A stretch of 64,000 bases of DNA from Chitinophaga solisilvae (GCF_009928525.1 NZ_JAABOK010000011.1:124001-188000), one strand, 5' to 3'; positions 26,759-35,827 are shown, counted from the first letter of the stretch. Translations and numbers: made by a program. The notes: generated by a model from the sequence alone, not told the origin.

Positions 26759-28969
26759 ATGCCTTTCCCCTTTTACCAACAGTTGAATGCAATGGACTGT
26801 GGCCCGACCTGCCTTAGAATGGTTGCCAAATATTATGGCAGACATTATACTACAGATACATTGAGACAAAAAACAGGTTACGGCAAGCAGGGTGTTTCAC
26901 TGCTGGGCATCAGTGAAACAGCAGAAAAAATAGGATTCAGAACAAGAGGGGTTCACCTCAGCTACCACAAACTGCAACAGGCGCCTGCCCCGGCCATCCT
27001 GCACTGGGATCAGAATCATTTTGTTGTATTGGTCAGCTGCAGCAGCAAAGGTGTAAAAATTGCAGACCCTGCGCGCGGCATCGTGTCTTATACACCCGCT
27101 GAATTCCTGCATTTCTGGGCTTCCAGCAAAAACGCGCAACGTGAAGATACCGGTACGGCGCTTCTGCTTGAACCTACGCCCACCTTCTTTGCACAGGCAG
27201 GAGAAAAAGAAGAGAAACTCAGCTGGAGCGTAGTTACGCAATACCTCCGCCCCAATTCAGGCAAGCTGTCGCAGGTATTTCTTTCCCTCTTCGTCACCTC
27301 CGTGCTGTCACTCATCTTTCCCTTCCTTTCACAGAGTATGGTTGACACCGGTATCAACACCGGTAACCTTGAATACATCACCATCGTATTGTTTGCACAG
27401 CTGATGCTGACCTTCAGCAATACGGTTGTTGGCTTTATCAGAAGCCGCCTGCAACTCAGGATATCGAACCATATGAACATCTCCATACTGTCTGATTTCT
27501 GGATAAAGCTGACAAGGTTGCCGGTATCCTATTTTGACCGGCATCATACCGGCGATATCCTGCAACGAATCGGAGACAACAAACAGATACAGGGCTTCCT
27601 GACCGGATCGGCCATCAGTACGTTGTTCTCGCTGCTGAACTTTTTTGTATACGCCATCATACTCAGTTATTTCAATGTGCAGCTGTTCCTGCTTTTCTGT
27701 GCAGGCAACCTGCTCTACTTCTGCTGGATACGCCTCTTTCTCCGCTTCCGGCGCAAGCTGAATTATGCAGTCTTCCACGTGGCCTCCAAAGAAAACAATG
27801 CCACCCTGCAGCTGATACAGGGTATGCAGGAAATAAGGCTGAACAACGCAGAGAAATTAAAACGCTGGGAATGGGAAAACATACAGGCCACCATTTTCAA
27901 AATTAATTTCAAGGGGCTGAACTACGGGCAGGTACAGGCAGCCGGCGCCTTATTCATCAACCAGGGCAAAGATATTCTTATCAGCTTTATGGTAGCCAGG
28001 ATGGTGGTAGACGGGCAGCTCACCTTCGGCGCCATGCTGGCCGTACAATATATTATCGGACAACTGGGCGGGCCTGTCAATGATTTCATCAGCCTGGTGC
28101 AATCCTTTCAGGATGCGCGTATCAGTATGGAAAGGCTAAACGAAATACATATGCTGGAAGATGAAGAACCGGCAGATAAAACTTTTGTCAATCATCTCTC
28201 CGGCAGCAAAAACATCAGCATCAGCAACCTGACATTTGCCTATCCCGGCGCCGGCAATGATCCCGTGCTGGAAAATATAGACCTGCATATTCCAGAAGGT
28301 AAGGTTACTGCCATCGTAGGTGTAAGCGGCAGCGGCAAAACCACGCTACTCAAACTGCTGCTGAAAATATATGAACAGTACGACGGAGAAATAAAAATAG
28401 GAAAACATCAGCAGACCAACGGTGAAGGCGTACATTTCAGATATGTAAGCCCCTCCTACTGGCGCAGGCAATGCGGCGCGGTACTGCAGGACGGCTATAT
28501 CTTCAATGATACCATTGCCCGCAACATCGCCGTCGGCGATGAATTCATCGATCATGAAAGATTGCTGCACAGCTGTAATATCGCCAACATACTACCCTTC
28601 ATTGAGTCGCTGCCCAACAGCTTCAACACACAGCTGGGCGCCGATGGCATCGGCGTAAGCCAGGGACAGCGGCAACGCCTGCTCATAGCACGCGCCATCT
28701 ACAAGGACCCGCAATACCTGTTCTTCGATGAAGCTACCAACGCCCTGGATGCCAACAACGAAAGAGAGATCGTTGACAAGCTGGAAGAATTCTTTGAAGG
28801 CCGCACCGTTATTGTAGTAGCACACCGCCTGAGCACCGTGAAAAATGCCGATAAAATTGTAGTGCTGCATGAAGGCCGTATTGCAGAAGAAGGCACGCAT
28901 CAGCAACTCACCCTGCTGAAAGGAAGATATTATGAGCTGGTAAAAAACCAGCTGGAGCTGGGAGCCTGA
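26759..28969 (+). CDS. C39 peptidase-containing ABC exporter (PCAT)
   Basis: This 736-residue protein processes GG leaders and exports peptides across the inner membrane. Residues 1-135 are an active-looking C39 protease with Gln8, catalytic Cys14 (NAMDCGPTCLRM), the catalytic His in LHWDQNHFVVLV and Asp in IADPARG. A six-helix membrane domain follows (about 160-440). The C-terminal nucleotide-binding domain has GVSGSGKTT (Walker A), VSQGQRQRL (signature), YLFFDEATNALD (Walker B) and VVAHRLST (H-loop). It is followed 54 bp later by an HlyD partner and diverges from the precursor operon, so the GG-leader peptide at 24101 is the obvious substrate. Confidence 0.95.
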   Translation: MPFPFYQQLNAMDCGPTCLRMVAKYYGRHYTTDTLRQKTGYGKQGVSLLGISETAEKIGFRTRGVHLSYHKLQQAPAPAILHWDQNHFVVLVSCSSKGVKIADPARGIVSYTPAEFLHFWASSKNAQREDTGTALLLEPTPTFFAQAGEKEEKLSWSVVTQYLRPNSGKLSQVFLSLFVTSVLSLIFPFLSQSMVDTGINTGNLEYITIVLFAQLMLTFSNTVVGFIRSRLQLRISNHMNISILSDFWIKLTRLPVSYFDRHHTGDILQRIGDNKQIQGFLTGSAISTLFSLLNFFVYAIILSYFNVQLFLLFCAGNLLYFCWIRLFLRFRRKLNYAVFHVASKENNATLQLIQGMQEIRLNNAEKLKRWEWENIQATIFKINFKGLNYGQVQAAGALFINQGKDILISFMVARMVVDGQLTFGAMLAVQYIIGQLGGPVNDFISLVQSFQDARISMERLNEIHMLEDEEPADKTFVNHLSGSKNISISNLTFAYPGAGNDPVLENIDLHIPEGKVTAIVGVSGSGKTTLLKLLLKIYEQYDGEIKIGKHQQTNGEGVHFRYVSPSYWRRQCGAVLQDGYIFNDTIARNIAVGDEFIDHERLLHSCNIANILPFIESLPNSFNTQLGADGIGVSQGQRQRLLIARAIYKDPQYLFFDEATNALDANNEREIVDKLEEFFEGRTVIVVAHRLSTVKNADKIVVLHEGRIAEEGTHQQLTLLKGRYYELVKNQLELGA

Positions 28970-29023
28970 TATATACTGACTGTTAGATTACCGTAGAAAT
29001 TCCACTATTCTAAATTGTTTATT

Positions 29024-30376
29024 ATGCCCGTTCACACACCACTCCCTGTTGTAATCAGGGAAGATTCCACGACCCTGCCCACAGGAAAAGATGACAACAG
29101 ATTACAGCTGCGCTCTGAAATAGCCCAGGAAATTATTACCCGCAAACCCGACCTCCTGGAACGCTGGGCGCTCTTCATTTTCGGTGGCATACTGGTCTCG
29201 GTTTTTGCCTGCTCCTGGTTTATCAGCTACCCGGATATTGTTAACAGCCGCGCTACACTCACCGCCGCCAATGCGCCCAAGGAAATAGTGATGCGTACCG
29301 ACGGCAGACTGGTAAAGCTGCTGGCGCAGAATAATACTGCCGTCAGTGCCGGCACAGTTATCGGCTGGATAGAAAGTACCGCCTCACACGCAGCCGTGCT
29401 GCAGCTGGCGGCACGGCTGGATCAGAGCATTGCCCTGCAGGAAGCAGGCCACCCGGAACAGGCGGCACGTCTTTTCCGGCAGCGGTTTAAAACGCTGGGA
29501 GAGCTGCAAGCTGCCTACCAGCAGTTCATCACCGCCTGGCAGCAGTACAACGACTATATACCGGACGGATTCTATCTGAAACGAAAGAAATTACTGCAGC
29601 ATGATATAACAGACCTCGAACTGCTGCAGCAAACGGCAGAACAACAGAAAATATATACGGCAGAAGATATTACGCTGGCCGCAGAGACATTCAAAATGAA
29701 TGACTCACTGCTGAAAGACAGGGTCATTTCGCCGCAGGACTTCCGTAATGAGAAGAGTAAGTTCCTCGGCAAACAATCATCATTGCCGCAGATGGAGGCC
29801 GCTATTCTCAACAACAGGTACCAGCAGCGCGACAAGCTGAAGGCTATCCAGCAGGTGGATCATGATATCAGTCAGCAGGAAATTATTTTCCTGCAGGCTA
29901 CCCAATCCCTGAAAAGCGCAGTAGATGAGTGGATGAAAAAATTCCTGCTGCAATCGCCCATTGATGGAAAAATCACCTTCACCATCTCCCTGCAGGAAAA
30001 TCAGTTTCTGCCGGCAGGCCGCCTGGTGGGGTATATCAATCCGCCTGACAGCCGTTTCTTTGCAGAAACCTATCTCTCGCAGCGTAATCTGGGGAAGATA
30101 GACACCGGTTTCCGGGTACAGCTGCGTTTCGAGGCTTATCCCTATCAGGAATTCGGTTATGTGCCGGGCACGATAGATTATATTTCGCATGTAGCTACGG
30201 ACAGCGGGTTTATGGCTACCATACGTCTGGATAGCGGGCTGCAGACAGATCAGCGCAAGGCGGTAGCCTATAAAAACGGGCTGAAGGCGCAGGGCCTGAT
30301 TATCACACGGGATATGCGGCTGCTGGAGCGGTTTTATTATGATATAGTGAAGGCTACATCTGCAGGAAACAGATAG
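29024..30376 (+). CDS. HlyD-family secretion adaptor protein
   Basis: This protein is 450 residues from the ATG at 29024. An upstream in-frame TTG at 29015 is less likely. It has one N-terminal membrane segment (FIFGGILVSVFACSWFISY), a biotinyl-lipoyl-like strand region (TDGRLVKLLAQNNTAVSAG), a long Gln-rich helical hairpin (about 120-300) and a C-terminal barrel (SPIDGKITFTISLQENQFL). It bridges the inner-membrane PCAT exporter to an outer-membrane channel. No TolC-like channel gene lies in the window. It forms a two-gene operon with the exporter, ended by the terminator at 30391. Confidence 0.92.
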   Translation: MPVHTPLPVVIREDSTTLPTGKDDNRLQLRSEIAQEIITRKPDLLERWALFIFGGILVSVFACSWFISYPDIVNSRATLTAANAPKEIVMRTDGRLVKLLAQNNTAVSAGTVIGWIESTASHAAVLQLAARLDQSIALQEAGHPEQAARLFRQRFKTLGELQAAYQQFITAWQQYNDYIPDGFYLKRKKLLQHDITDLELLQQTAEQQKIYTAEDITLAAETFKMNDSLLKDRVISPQDFRNEKSKFLGKQSSLPQMEAAILNNRYQQRDKLKAIQQVDHDISQQEIIFLQATQSLKSAVDEWMKKFLLQSPIDGKITFTISLQENQFLPAGRLVGYINPPDSRFFAETYLSQRNLGKIDTGFRVQLRFEAYPYQEFGYVPGTIDYISHVATDSGFMATIRLDSGLQTDQRKAVAYKNGLKAQGLIITRDMRLLERFYYDIVKATSAGNR

Positions 30377-30390
30377 CCGGGCAGTAATAA

Positions 30391-30420
30391 AAAAAGCCGC
30401 TGTTGTCAGCGGCTTTTTTA
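30391..30420 (+). terminator. Rho-independent terminator after the exporter operon
   Basis: AGCCGCTG pairs with CAGCGGCT across a TTGT loop, with A residues before and seven T residues after. The flanking A and T runs make it potentially bidirectional, so it could also end the minus-strand tRNA-Cys transcript. Confidence 0.9.
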
Positions 30421-30426
30421 TTGCGG

Positions 30427-30497
30427 AGGTACCGAGCGGATTCGAACCGCTGTACGAGGTTTTGCAGACCTCTGCCTAGCCACTCGGCCACGGTACC
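30427..30497 (-). tRNA. tRNA-Cys (anticodon GCA)
   Basis: Read on the minus strand, the acceptor GGTACCG pairs with CGGTACC and a U discriminator follows, as is usual for tRNA-Cys. The anticodon stem GAGGT/ACCTC encloses the loop CTGCAAA with anticodon GCA. The T arm is AGCGG-TTCGAAT-CCGCT. CCA is not encoded. A near-perfect promoter lies upstream at 30562-30592. Confidence 0.97.
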
Positions 30498-30561
30498 ATT
30501 TCAGTCAACAGGATCCCTCTTTGCTTGCCCAGAGCGGGCGTCCCGTCGTTTTGTGGGATTG

Positions 30562-30592
30562 CAAAAGTAGTAAATTTCTGATAACCACCAAA
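30562..30592 (-). promoter_or_regulatory. Consensus Bacteroidota promoter of tRNA-Cys
   Basis: On the minus strand this reads TTTG, exactly 19 nt, then TACTTTTG, a full match to the Bacteroidota consensus TTTG-N19-TAnnTTTG. It lies about 65 bp upstream of the tRNA. Confidence 0.8.
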
Positions 30593-30704
30593 TATTATTT
30601 AAAAAATATCTGAAAAAATATTTTGATAATATTCCGGAAGGTAGGAATATTGAGGCACAAAGAGAAAAAAGGATTGTGCATTTGTGAAAATAAAAATTAA
30701 TACT

Positions 30705-31583
30705 ATGGATAAACGTATTGCTGAATCAGAACTGATTATTAACAGCCGGGGGGCAGTGTACCACCTGGATGTAAGACCGGAAGAACTGGCGCACACCATT
30801 ATTACCGTGGGCGACCCCGACCGTGTAGCGGCCGTCAGCAAGCATTTTGATAAAATAGAACATCAGTCTCAGCACCGCGAATTTGTAACGCATACCGGCT
30901 ATATCGGCAGCAAACGCGTGTCTGTCGTATCTACCGGCATCGGAACAGATAATATAGACATTGTACTGAATGAGCTGGATGCCCTGGTAAATATCGACTT
31001 TAATACCCGCCTGGTTAAGCCGGCACTGACATCCCTGCAGATTATCCGCCTGGGTACCTCCGGCGCGCTGCAGGAGAGCATCCCGGTAGACAGCTTCGTG
31101 GTATCTTCCCATGGCCTGGGCCTCGACAACCTCATGCCCTATTACGCCTTTGAGAACACCACTGCAGAAAAACAGCTGCTGGAAGCCTTCCGCGGACAGG
31201 TATTCCTGCAACCCGGCGGCGCCAACCCCTGCCTGTTTGCCGCTGCCGCCAGCCTGCACCAGCACTTTACCACCGGTTTTCATACAGGCATTACCGTTAC
31301 CTGCCCTGGCTTCTATGCCCCGCAGGGACGCGTACTCCGCGGCACGCTCGCCAATCCTAACCTGATCGACAACCTCACCGGATTCTCCTATGAAGGACAC
31401 CGTATCAGCAACTTCGAAATGGAAACATCCGCCATTTACGGCATGGGACGCGTGCTCGGCCACGAATGCCTCTCTATCAGCGCCATCGTTGCCAACCGCA
31501 TCCGCAAAGAATTCAGTAAGGACGGCGGCGCTGCTGTAGCTGCACTGATTAAGAAAGGACTTGAAATTATTTCTACCTTATAG
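30705..31583 (+). CDS. Uridine phosphorylase-like nucleoside phosphorylase
   Basis: This protein is 292 residues from the ATG at 30705. A GTG at 30684 is in frame but less likely. It has the phosphate-binding start IITVGDPDRVAAVSKHF, the mid motif IIRLGTSGALQESIPVD, and the nucleoside-binding segment NFEMETSAIYGMGRVLG. These fit the nucleoside phosphorylase-I family, closest to uridine phosphorylases. It would split uridine or related nucleosides with phosphate in pyrimidine salvage. A nucleoside transporter gene lies at 59163 but is not linked. Repeat element B follows its stop codon. Confidence 0.88.
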   Translation: MDKRIAESELIINSRGAVYHLDVRPEELAHTIITVGDPDRVAAVSKHFDKIEHQSQHREFVTHTGYIGSKRVSVVSTGIGTDNIDIVLNELDALVNIDFNTRLVKPALTSLQIIRLGTSGALQESIPVDSFVVSSHGLGLDNLMPYYAFENTTAEKQLLEAFRGQVFLQPGGANPCLFAAAASLHQHFTTGFHTGITVTCPGFYAPQGRVLRGTLANPNLIDNLTGFSYEGHRISNFEMETSAIYGMGRVLGHECLSISAIVANRIRKEFSKDGGAAVAALIKKGLEIISTL

Positions 31584-31584
31584 T

Positions 31585-31716
31585 AATTACGAATTACGAA
31601 TGGCGGATTACGAATGAAATGCAGCGGAGAACTCCTCGTATGTTAACAAAACATAAACATTCGCTTTTATTTTCGCTGCATTTTAATTCGTAATCCGCAA
31701 TTCGTAATTCGTAATT
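31585..31716. repeat. Long inverted repeat, heptamer arms (element B)
   Basis: The left arm starts with ATTACGA heptamers, then GGCGGATTACGAATG and AAATGCAGCGGAGA. The right arm is nearly its reverse complement (TCGCTGCATTTTAATTCG then CGTAATCCGCAATTCG). The stem is about 46 bp with few mismatches around a loop of about 40 nt. The arm type is that of elements C, E, F and G, while the AATGCAGCGGAGA core is that of A and D. Its right end runs into the dapF promoter. Confidence 0.85.
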
Positions 31717-31723
31717 ATCTTTG
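31716..31723 (+). promoter_or_regulatory. -7 promoter box of dapF
   Basis: TATCTTTG matches TAnnTTTG exactly and lies 6 bp before the dapF ATG, so the transcript would be leaderless or nearly so. No TTTG sits at the -33 position, which falls inside the right arm of element B. Confidence 0.5.
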
Positions 31724-31729
31724 TGCATT

Positions 31730-32515
31730 ATGCAGCAGATCCACTTTTATAAATACCAGGGTACCGGCAATGATTTTGTAATCATGGACAACCGGGAAGG
31801 CCAGTACAACTGGCTCACAAATGAGCAGGTGAACGAATTATGCGACCGCCGTTTCGGTATCGGCGCAGATGGATTGATGCTGCTCAACAAAAGCGAAGAC
31901 TATGACTTCGCCATGAAGTATTATAATGCCGACGGCCGGGAAGGTACCATGTGCGGAAACGGAGGCAGATGCCTGGCAGCCTTTGCCCACAAAATGGGCG
32001 TGGGCGACGGCAACCTCTACTTCATTGCTGTAGATGGCGAACATGAAGCAACCCTCGACGGCAACAACTGGGTAAACCTGAAAATGCAGGATGTAGACTT
32101 TGTGGAACAAGGCCCCCTGTATTATTACCTGAATACCGGCTCCCCCCACTTCGTTAAATATGTAGAAGATGTACAGGCTACCGAAGTATTCACCGAAGGC
32201 CGCCAGATCCGCTACAATGAACGCTTTGCTACAGAAGGCACCAACGTGAACTTCGTACAGCCCTACGAAAACGGCATATTTGTACGTACCTACGAAAGAG
32301 GCGTGGAAGACGAAACCTACTCCTGCGGTACCGGTGTAACTGCCGCCGCCCTCACCTTCGCCGGTAAAGAAGAAAAAGAATATGTGATCCCCGTACAGAC
32401 ACTGGGCGGACAGCTGGAAGTACGCTTCCACAAAACAGGTGAACGATCGTTTAACAACATATGGCTCTGCGGGCCTGCTACACTTGTATTTGAAGGACAG
32501 ATTACTATCGGCTAA
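31730..32515 (+). CDS. dapF: Diaminopimelate epimerase
   Basis: This protein is 261 residues from the ATG at 31730. It converts LL- to meso-diaminopimelate for lysine and peptidoglycan. The opening FYKYQGTGNDFVIMDN is typical. The two active-site cysteines are in MCGNGGRCLAAFA and YSCGTGVTAAALT, and the substrate-binding TGSPHFV is present. An upstream TTG at 31721 is not used because the promoter box overlaps it. It is followed 23 bp later by a CorA-type gene. Confidence 0.97.
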   Translation: MQQIHFYKYQGTGNDFVIMDNREGQYNWLTNEQVNELCDRRFGIGADGLMLLNKSEDYDFAMKYYNADGREGTMCGNGGRCLAAFAHKMGVGDGNLYFIAVDGEHEATLDGNNWVNLKMQDVDFVEQGPLYYYLNTGSPHFVKYVEDVQATEVFTEGRQIRYNERFATEGTNVNFVQPYENGIFVRTYERGVEDETYSCGTGVTAAALTFAGKEEKEYVIPVQTLGGQLEVRFHKTGERSFNNIWLCGPATLVFEGQITIG

Positions 32516-32538
32516 CACATATTTCACCCCCGCATCTG

Positions 32539-33477
32539 ATGATCCAATACTTCAAAAATATAGATTCAAAAACAGTGGCTATCCAGGAGCCGGAAAACGG
32601 CGCCTGGGTGAACATTACGCCCCCACTGAAACAATCCGAATTCGAACAGCTGTCTGAAGAACTGGATATTCCCCTGGACTTCCTCACGGACTCCCTCGAT
32701 ATCGATGAAAGAGCCAGGTTCGAACTGGAAGACAATGTAAAGCTCATTGTCATCAAAACACCTACAGAAAATAATTCCATCAACGAAAGTGATGCCTTCT
32801 ATATCACCATCCCGATTGTAATTATTCTCACCCACAACCAGATCATCACCGTTAACTCATTCGATAACGCCGCCATCAAGCGCTTCCTGGATACTTTCCA
32901 CAACCGCTCCCCGGAAAAAAGGAATATGATGGTGCTGAAAATATTCGAAAAAGTGGTGGTGAACTTCCTCGATTACCTGAAGGAAATCAACCAGCGCCGG
33001 AATATCCTCGAAGCCAAACTCTACGACTCCAACCGTAATGAAGAGCTGCTGGCCATCATGCGTATACAGAAAAGCCTCGTATACCTGGTCACCGCCCTCC
33101 GCAGCAACGAACTGCTGCTCATGAAACTGGAACGTACCAACTTCCTCGGTCTGAACGAAGATGAAAAGGAATTCCTCAACGACCTGATCGTAGATACTTC
33201 ACAGGCGCTTGAAATGGCCAACATCTACACCAACATACTCAGCAGTACGATGGATGCCTTTGCCAGCATCATTTCCAACAACCTCAACGTGGTGATGAAA
33301 AGGCTTACATCCATCACCATTATCCTGACCTTTCCCATGCTGGTGGCCAGTATCTATGGTATGAACGTAGATATCCCCTACCAGCATACCGTACATGCCT
33401 TTTATATACCCATCATCCTGTCCATCCTGATCTCAGTAGTCATCAGTATGTATTTCATGAAAAAGAAATGGTTTTAG
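32539..33477 (+). CDS. CorA-family divalent cation transporter
   Basis: This 312-residue protein has the acidic N-terminal domain and long helices of CorA proteins. Two C-terminal membrane segments follow (ITIILTFPMLVASIYGMN and IPIILSILISVVISMYF), with the signature YGMN at the end of the first. It probably takes up magnesium or related ions as a pentamer in the inner membrane. The Lys-rich end (MKKKWF) fits the family. It is co-directional with dapF 23 bp upstream. Confidence 0.93.
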   Translation: MIQYFKNIDSKTVAIQEPENGAWVNITPPLKQSEFEQLSEELDIPLDFLTDSLDIDERARFELEDNVKLIVIKTPTENNSINESDAFYITIPIVIILTHNQIITVNSFDNAAIKRFLDTFHNRSPEKRNMMVLKIFEKVVVNFLDYLKEINQRRNILEAKLYDSNRNEELLAIMRIQKSLVYLVTALRSNELLLMKLERTNFLGLNEDEKEFLNDLIVDTSQALEMANIYTNILSSTMDAFASIISNNLNVVMKRLTSITIILTFPMLVASIYGMNVDIPYQHTVHAFYIPIILSILISVVISMYFMKKKWF

Positions 33478-33516
33478 TCCATTATATTTACAGACATCAT
33501 CAATCCATGCAGTAAC

Positions 33517-34161
33517 ATGCTAAAAGTTTTAAAAAGTATCTTCCGGATAACCAAAGAAGTAACCGGCTACAATGCAATGGTATTGCGGGCAACGGAAAAG
33601 AAACTGATTCAGTCTCTGAAAGACAGCTCCGACTGGAAGCTGGTCATCGGCGCCAGTAAAGTGTTTGAATCCGGCTGGATACCCACTGAAGTACAACATT
33701 TTAACCTGCTGCTTCCGGACACCTGGAATAAATATATTCCGGACAACTCGGTATCCGCATTCCTGGCAGAACACGTCTGGGAACACCTCACCTACGAAGA
33801 GGGCCTCACCGCCGCCAAAACCTGCCACCGCTACCTGAAACCAGGTGGTTATCTGCGTATAGCCATCCCCGATGGCTTCCACTCAGACCCCGCCTATATC
33901 AATATCGTAAAGCCAGGCGGCACCGGCTGGGGCGCTGACGATCACAAACTGTTGTACAACTACCGCCTCCTCACCACCCTGCTGGAAAATGCAGGCTTCC
34001 GGGAAGTGAAACTCCTGGAATATTTTGATGAACAGGGACAATTCCATTTTAACGAATGGAAAAAAGAAGACGGGATGGTACATCGCTCCAAACGCTATGA
34101 TGAACGTAACGTGGACGGTAAACTCAACTACACCTCCATTATCGTAGACGCCGTTAAATAA
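33517..34161 (+). CDS. SAM-dependent methyltransferase-like protein
   Basis: This 214-residue protein fits the small methyltransferase type 11-like group. Visible elements are AFLAEHVWEHLTYEEGL, CHRYLKPGGYLRIAIPDG and LLENAGFREVKLLEYFD. The classical Gly-rich SAM motif near the N-terminus is replaced by KLVIGASKVFESGWI, which is unusual but seen in related predicted methyltransferases. Substrate unknown. It is 4 bp from the Nudix gene, so the two are probably co-translated. Confidence 0.8.
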   Translation: MLKVLKSIFRITKEVTGYNAMVLRATEKKLIQSLKDSSDWKLVIGASKVFESGWIPTEVQHFNLLLPDTWNKYIPDNSVSAFLAEHVWEHLTYEEGLTAAKTCHRYLKPGGYLRIAIPDGFHSDPAYINIVKPGGTGWGADDHKLLYNYRLLTTLLENAGFREVKLLEYFDEQGQFHFNEWKKEDGMVHRSKRYDERNVDGKLNYTSIIVDAVK

Positions 34162-34165
34162 TGAT

Positions 34166-34618
34166 ATGCAGACAGGATTCAACGTCAGAGTTTATGGTAT
34201 CATGATCAATGAACATAAACAGGTACTGGTTACAGATGAATATATACGCGGAGGCTATTACACCAAGTTTCCCGGCGGCGGCCTCGAATTCGGAGAAGGC
34301 ACCCTCGATTGCATGGTACGCGAATGGCAGGAAGAACTGGGCCAGGACATCAAAGTAGTGGAACACATCTACACGACCGACTTCTTCCAGATCTCTGCCT
34401 TCGATAACGAAACACAGATCATCTCTATCTATTATCTGGTCACTCCCCTGTCTCCCTTCACTGCCAAAGTCATCACCAAACCGTTCGACTTCACCGTGCC
34501 CGAAGGCGCCCAGGAAGTAGAACACGCCCGCTGGATCAACTGGGAAGACTTCTCCGCTGCGGCGGTAACATTACCGATTGATAAGGTGGTGGCGGATTTG
34601 GTGAAGCTTAAATATTAA
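34166..34618 (+). CDS. Nudix hydrolase
   Basis: This 150-residue protein carries the Nudix box GX5EX7REUXEEXGU as GGGLEFGEGTLDCM followed by VREWQEELGQDI. Such enzymes cleave nucleoside diphosphates linked to other groups. The substrate cannot be predicted. Its start lies 4 bp after the methyltransferase stop. Its own stop codon TAA supplies the first bases of repeat element C. Confidence 0.93.
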   Translation: MQTGFNVRVYGIMINEHKQVLVTDEYIRGGYYTKFPGGGLEFGEGTLDCMVREWQEELGQDIKVVEHIYTTDFFQISAFDNETQIISIYYLVTPLSPFTAKVITKPFDFTVPEGAQEVEHARWINWEDFSAAAVTLPIDKVVADLVKLKY

Positions 34619-34761
34619 TTACGAATTGCGAATTGCGAATTACGAATGTAAAAGCGAAGAGCTAATCGTAGATTAAAGTGGATATTTTATAGTTATCACC
34701 TTTAATCTACGATTAGCTCTTCGCTTTTACATTCGTAATTCGCAATTCGTAATTCGTAATT
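34617..34761. repeat. Long near-perfect inverted repeat (element C)
   Basis: About 62 bp on each side pair almost perfectly. The outer part is four tandem heptamers (ATTACGA, ATTGCGA), followed by AATGTAAAAGCGAAGAG and CTAATCGTAGATTAAAG. The loop is about 20 nt. It lies between convergent genes and overlaps the Nudix stop codon. Its inner stem is shared with element E except for one compensated base pair. Confidence 0.95.
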
Positions 34762-34766
34762 CCCGA

Positions 34767-35546
34767 TCAATCCTCCTTTCCCATTGCCGCCGCCTTCATC
34801 TTCGCTGCCGTATCATGCCCCAGGTACCTGATAATCCTGTTTTCCAGGAGGTATATCAAAGGAGTAAGCGCTACAGCGATGACAAATTTATAGCTGTAGT
34901 TGACCATACAGATGGCCAGCACACGTTGCCAGCTCCAGTCCTTTCCGACCTTGAAGGCAATGAAAAGTACAATAAAGCTGTCGATGAACTGAGACACCAC
35001 AGTGGAACCTGTTGCCCTCAGCCAGACGTGCTTTTCGCCGGTTCGCTTTTTAATGTGATGAAATACGGTCACATCTACTATCTGGCTTACCAGGAAAGCG
35101 GTAAGGCTACCCAGGATAATCCACATGCCCTGCCCGAAGATACCGGTGAACGCCTTCTGCATATCAGGTACGCCCTCTGCAGCGCTGCTGCCTATCCACC
35201 AGCTGTCTGCCGGTATGTTGATAGCAACCATGAACATAATAAAAGCATAGGATATCAGCGCTACGGCGATATAGGAAATACGGCGCACAGCTTTCGGGCC
35301 GTAAAACTCATTCACAATATCCGTCATCACAAATTCCAGCGGCCATAACATAACGCCGGCTGTCAGCGTATATGAAAGGCCATCCTGGCCAAACAGGGAA
35401 AACTTATGTACCGGGAGCCCCAGCAGGCTTTCCAGGGAAAAGAGCTTGCCTCCGATGCACTCTGCTATCAGGGCATTGGCCACAAAGAAACTGGCGAATA
35501 TGACAAACAACTTAGTGGGTTTATCATTCAGTATAGACTTAACCAT
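34767..35546 (-). CDS. Queuosine precursor transporter (YhhQ/DUF165 family)
   Basis: This 259-residue protein has about six membrane segments and the typical opening KLFVIFASFFVANALIAE. The conserved MLWPLEFVMTDIVNEFYG is also present. The family imports preQ0/preQ1 or related queuine precursors. The short C-terminal tail is charged. Its ATG overlaps the TGA stop of the upstream small membrane gene (TGATG), so they are translationally coupled. No preQ1 riboswitch was seen upstream. Confidence 0.92.
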   Translation of the reverse strand: MVKSILNDKPTKLFVIFASFFVANALIAECIGGKLFSLESLLGLPVHKFSLFGQDGLSYTLTAGVMLWPLEFVMTDIVNEFYGPKAVRRISYIAVALISYAFIMFMVAINIPADSWWIGSSAAEGVPDMQKAFTGIFGQGMWIILGSLTAFLVSQIVDVTVFHHIKKRTGEKHVWLRATGSTVVSQFIDSFIVLFIAFKVGKDWSWQRVLAICMVNYSYKFVIAVALTPLIYLLENRIIRYLGHDTAAKMKAAAMGKED

Positions 35547-35827
35547 CAGTAATTAACTATGAGTTGAAAGATTAAAACTGCCATGTTGCATAAAAAAAGC
35601 CAGGGAGGTAAAGGTTTCCATTCAATCTTCTTCAGCAGCAACAGGATTCCTGTAACGGCGCATATCAGGAAATTTAAAGGGAATGCCACCCCCAGCCCAA
35701 GCACCACAATATGATTCACCATCATATCCAGGGAATGATCATAGGTGGTAATGCGCAGTATCTGACCAAAAATAAAGCACAGATTGCATATAAATGCAAA
35801 TTTTAACACAAATCGAATCCAACGCAT
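35546..35827 (-). CDS. Small membrane protein of unknown function
   Basis: This 93-residue protein has three predicted membrane helices: FVLKFAFICNLCFIFGQIL, VVLGLGVAFPLNFLICAV and WLFLCNMAVLIFQLIV. It was not matched to a named family. Its stop overlaps the start of the queuosine-precursor transporter gene, which suggests co-expression. It diverges from the YfhO-like gene. Confidence 0.75.
   Translation of the reverse strand: MRWIRFVLKFAFICNLCFIFGQILRITTYDHSLDMMVNHIVVLGLGVAFPLNFLICAVTGILLLLKKIEWKPLPPWLFLCNMAVLIFQLIVNY

Noticed and set aside
29015-29023. TTG start of the HlyD protein at 29015
   Set aside because: An ATG three codons later is more likely, and nothing supports the TTG.
34617-34761. 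Element C as an ordinary intrinsic terminator
   Set aside because: It lacks a T-run after the stem, is far longer than usual, and sister elements lie in divergent promoter regions.
34767-35827. preQ1 riboswitch for the queuosine-precursor transporter
   Set aside because: The short upstream region shows no preQ1 aptamer features.
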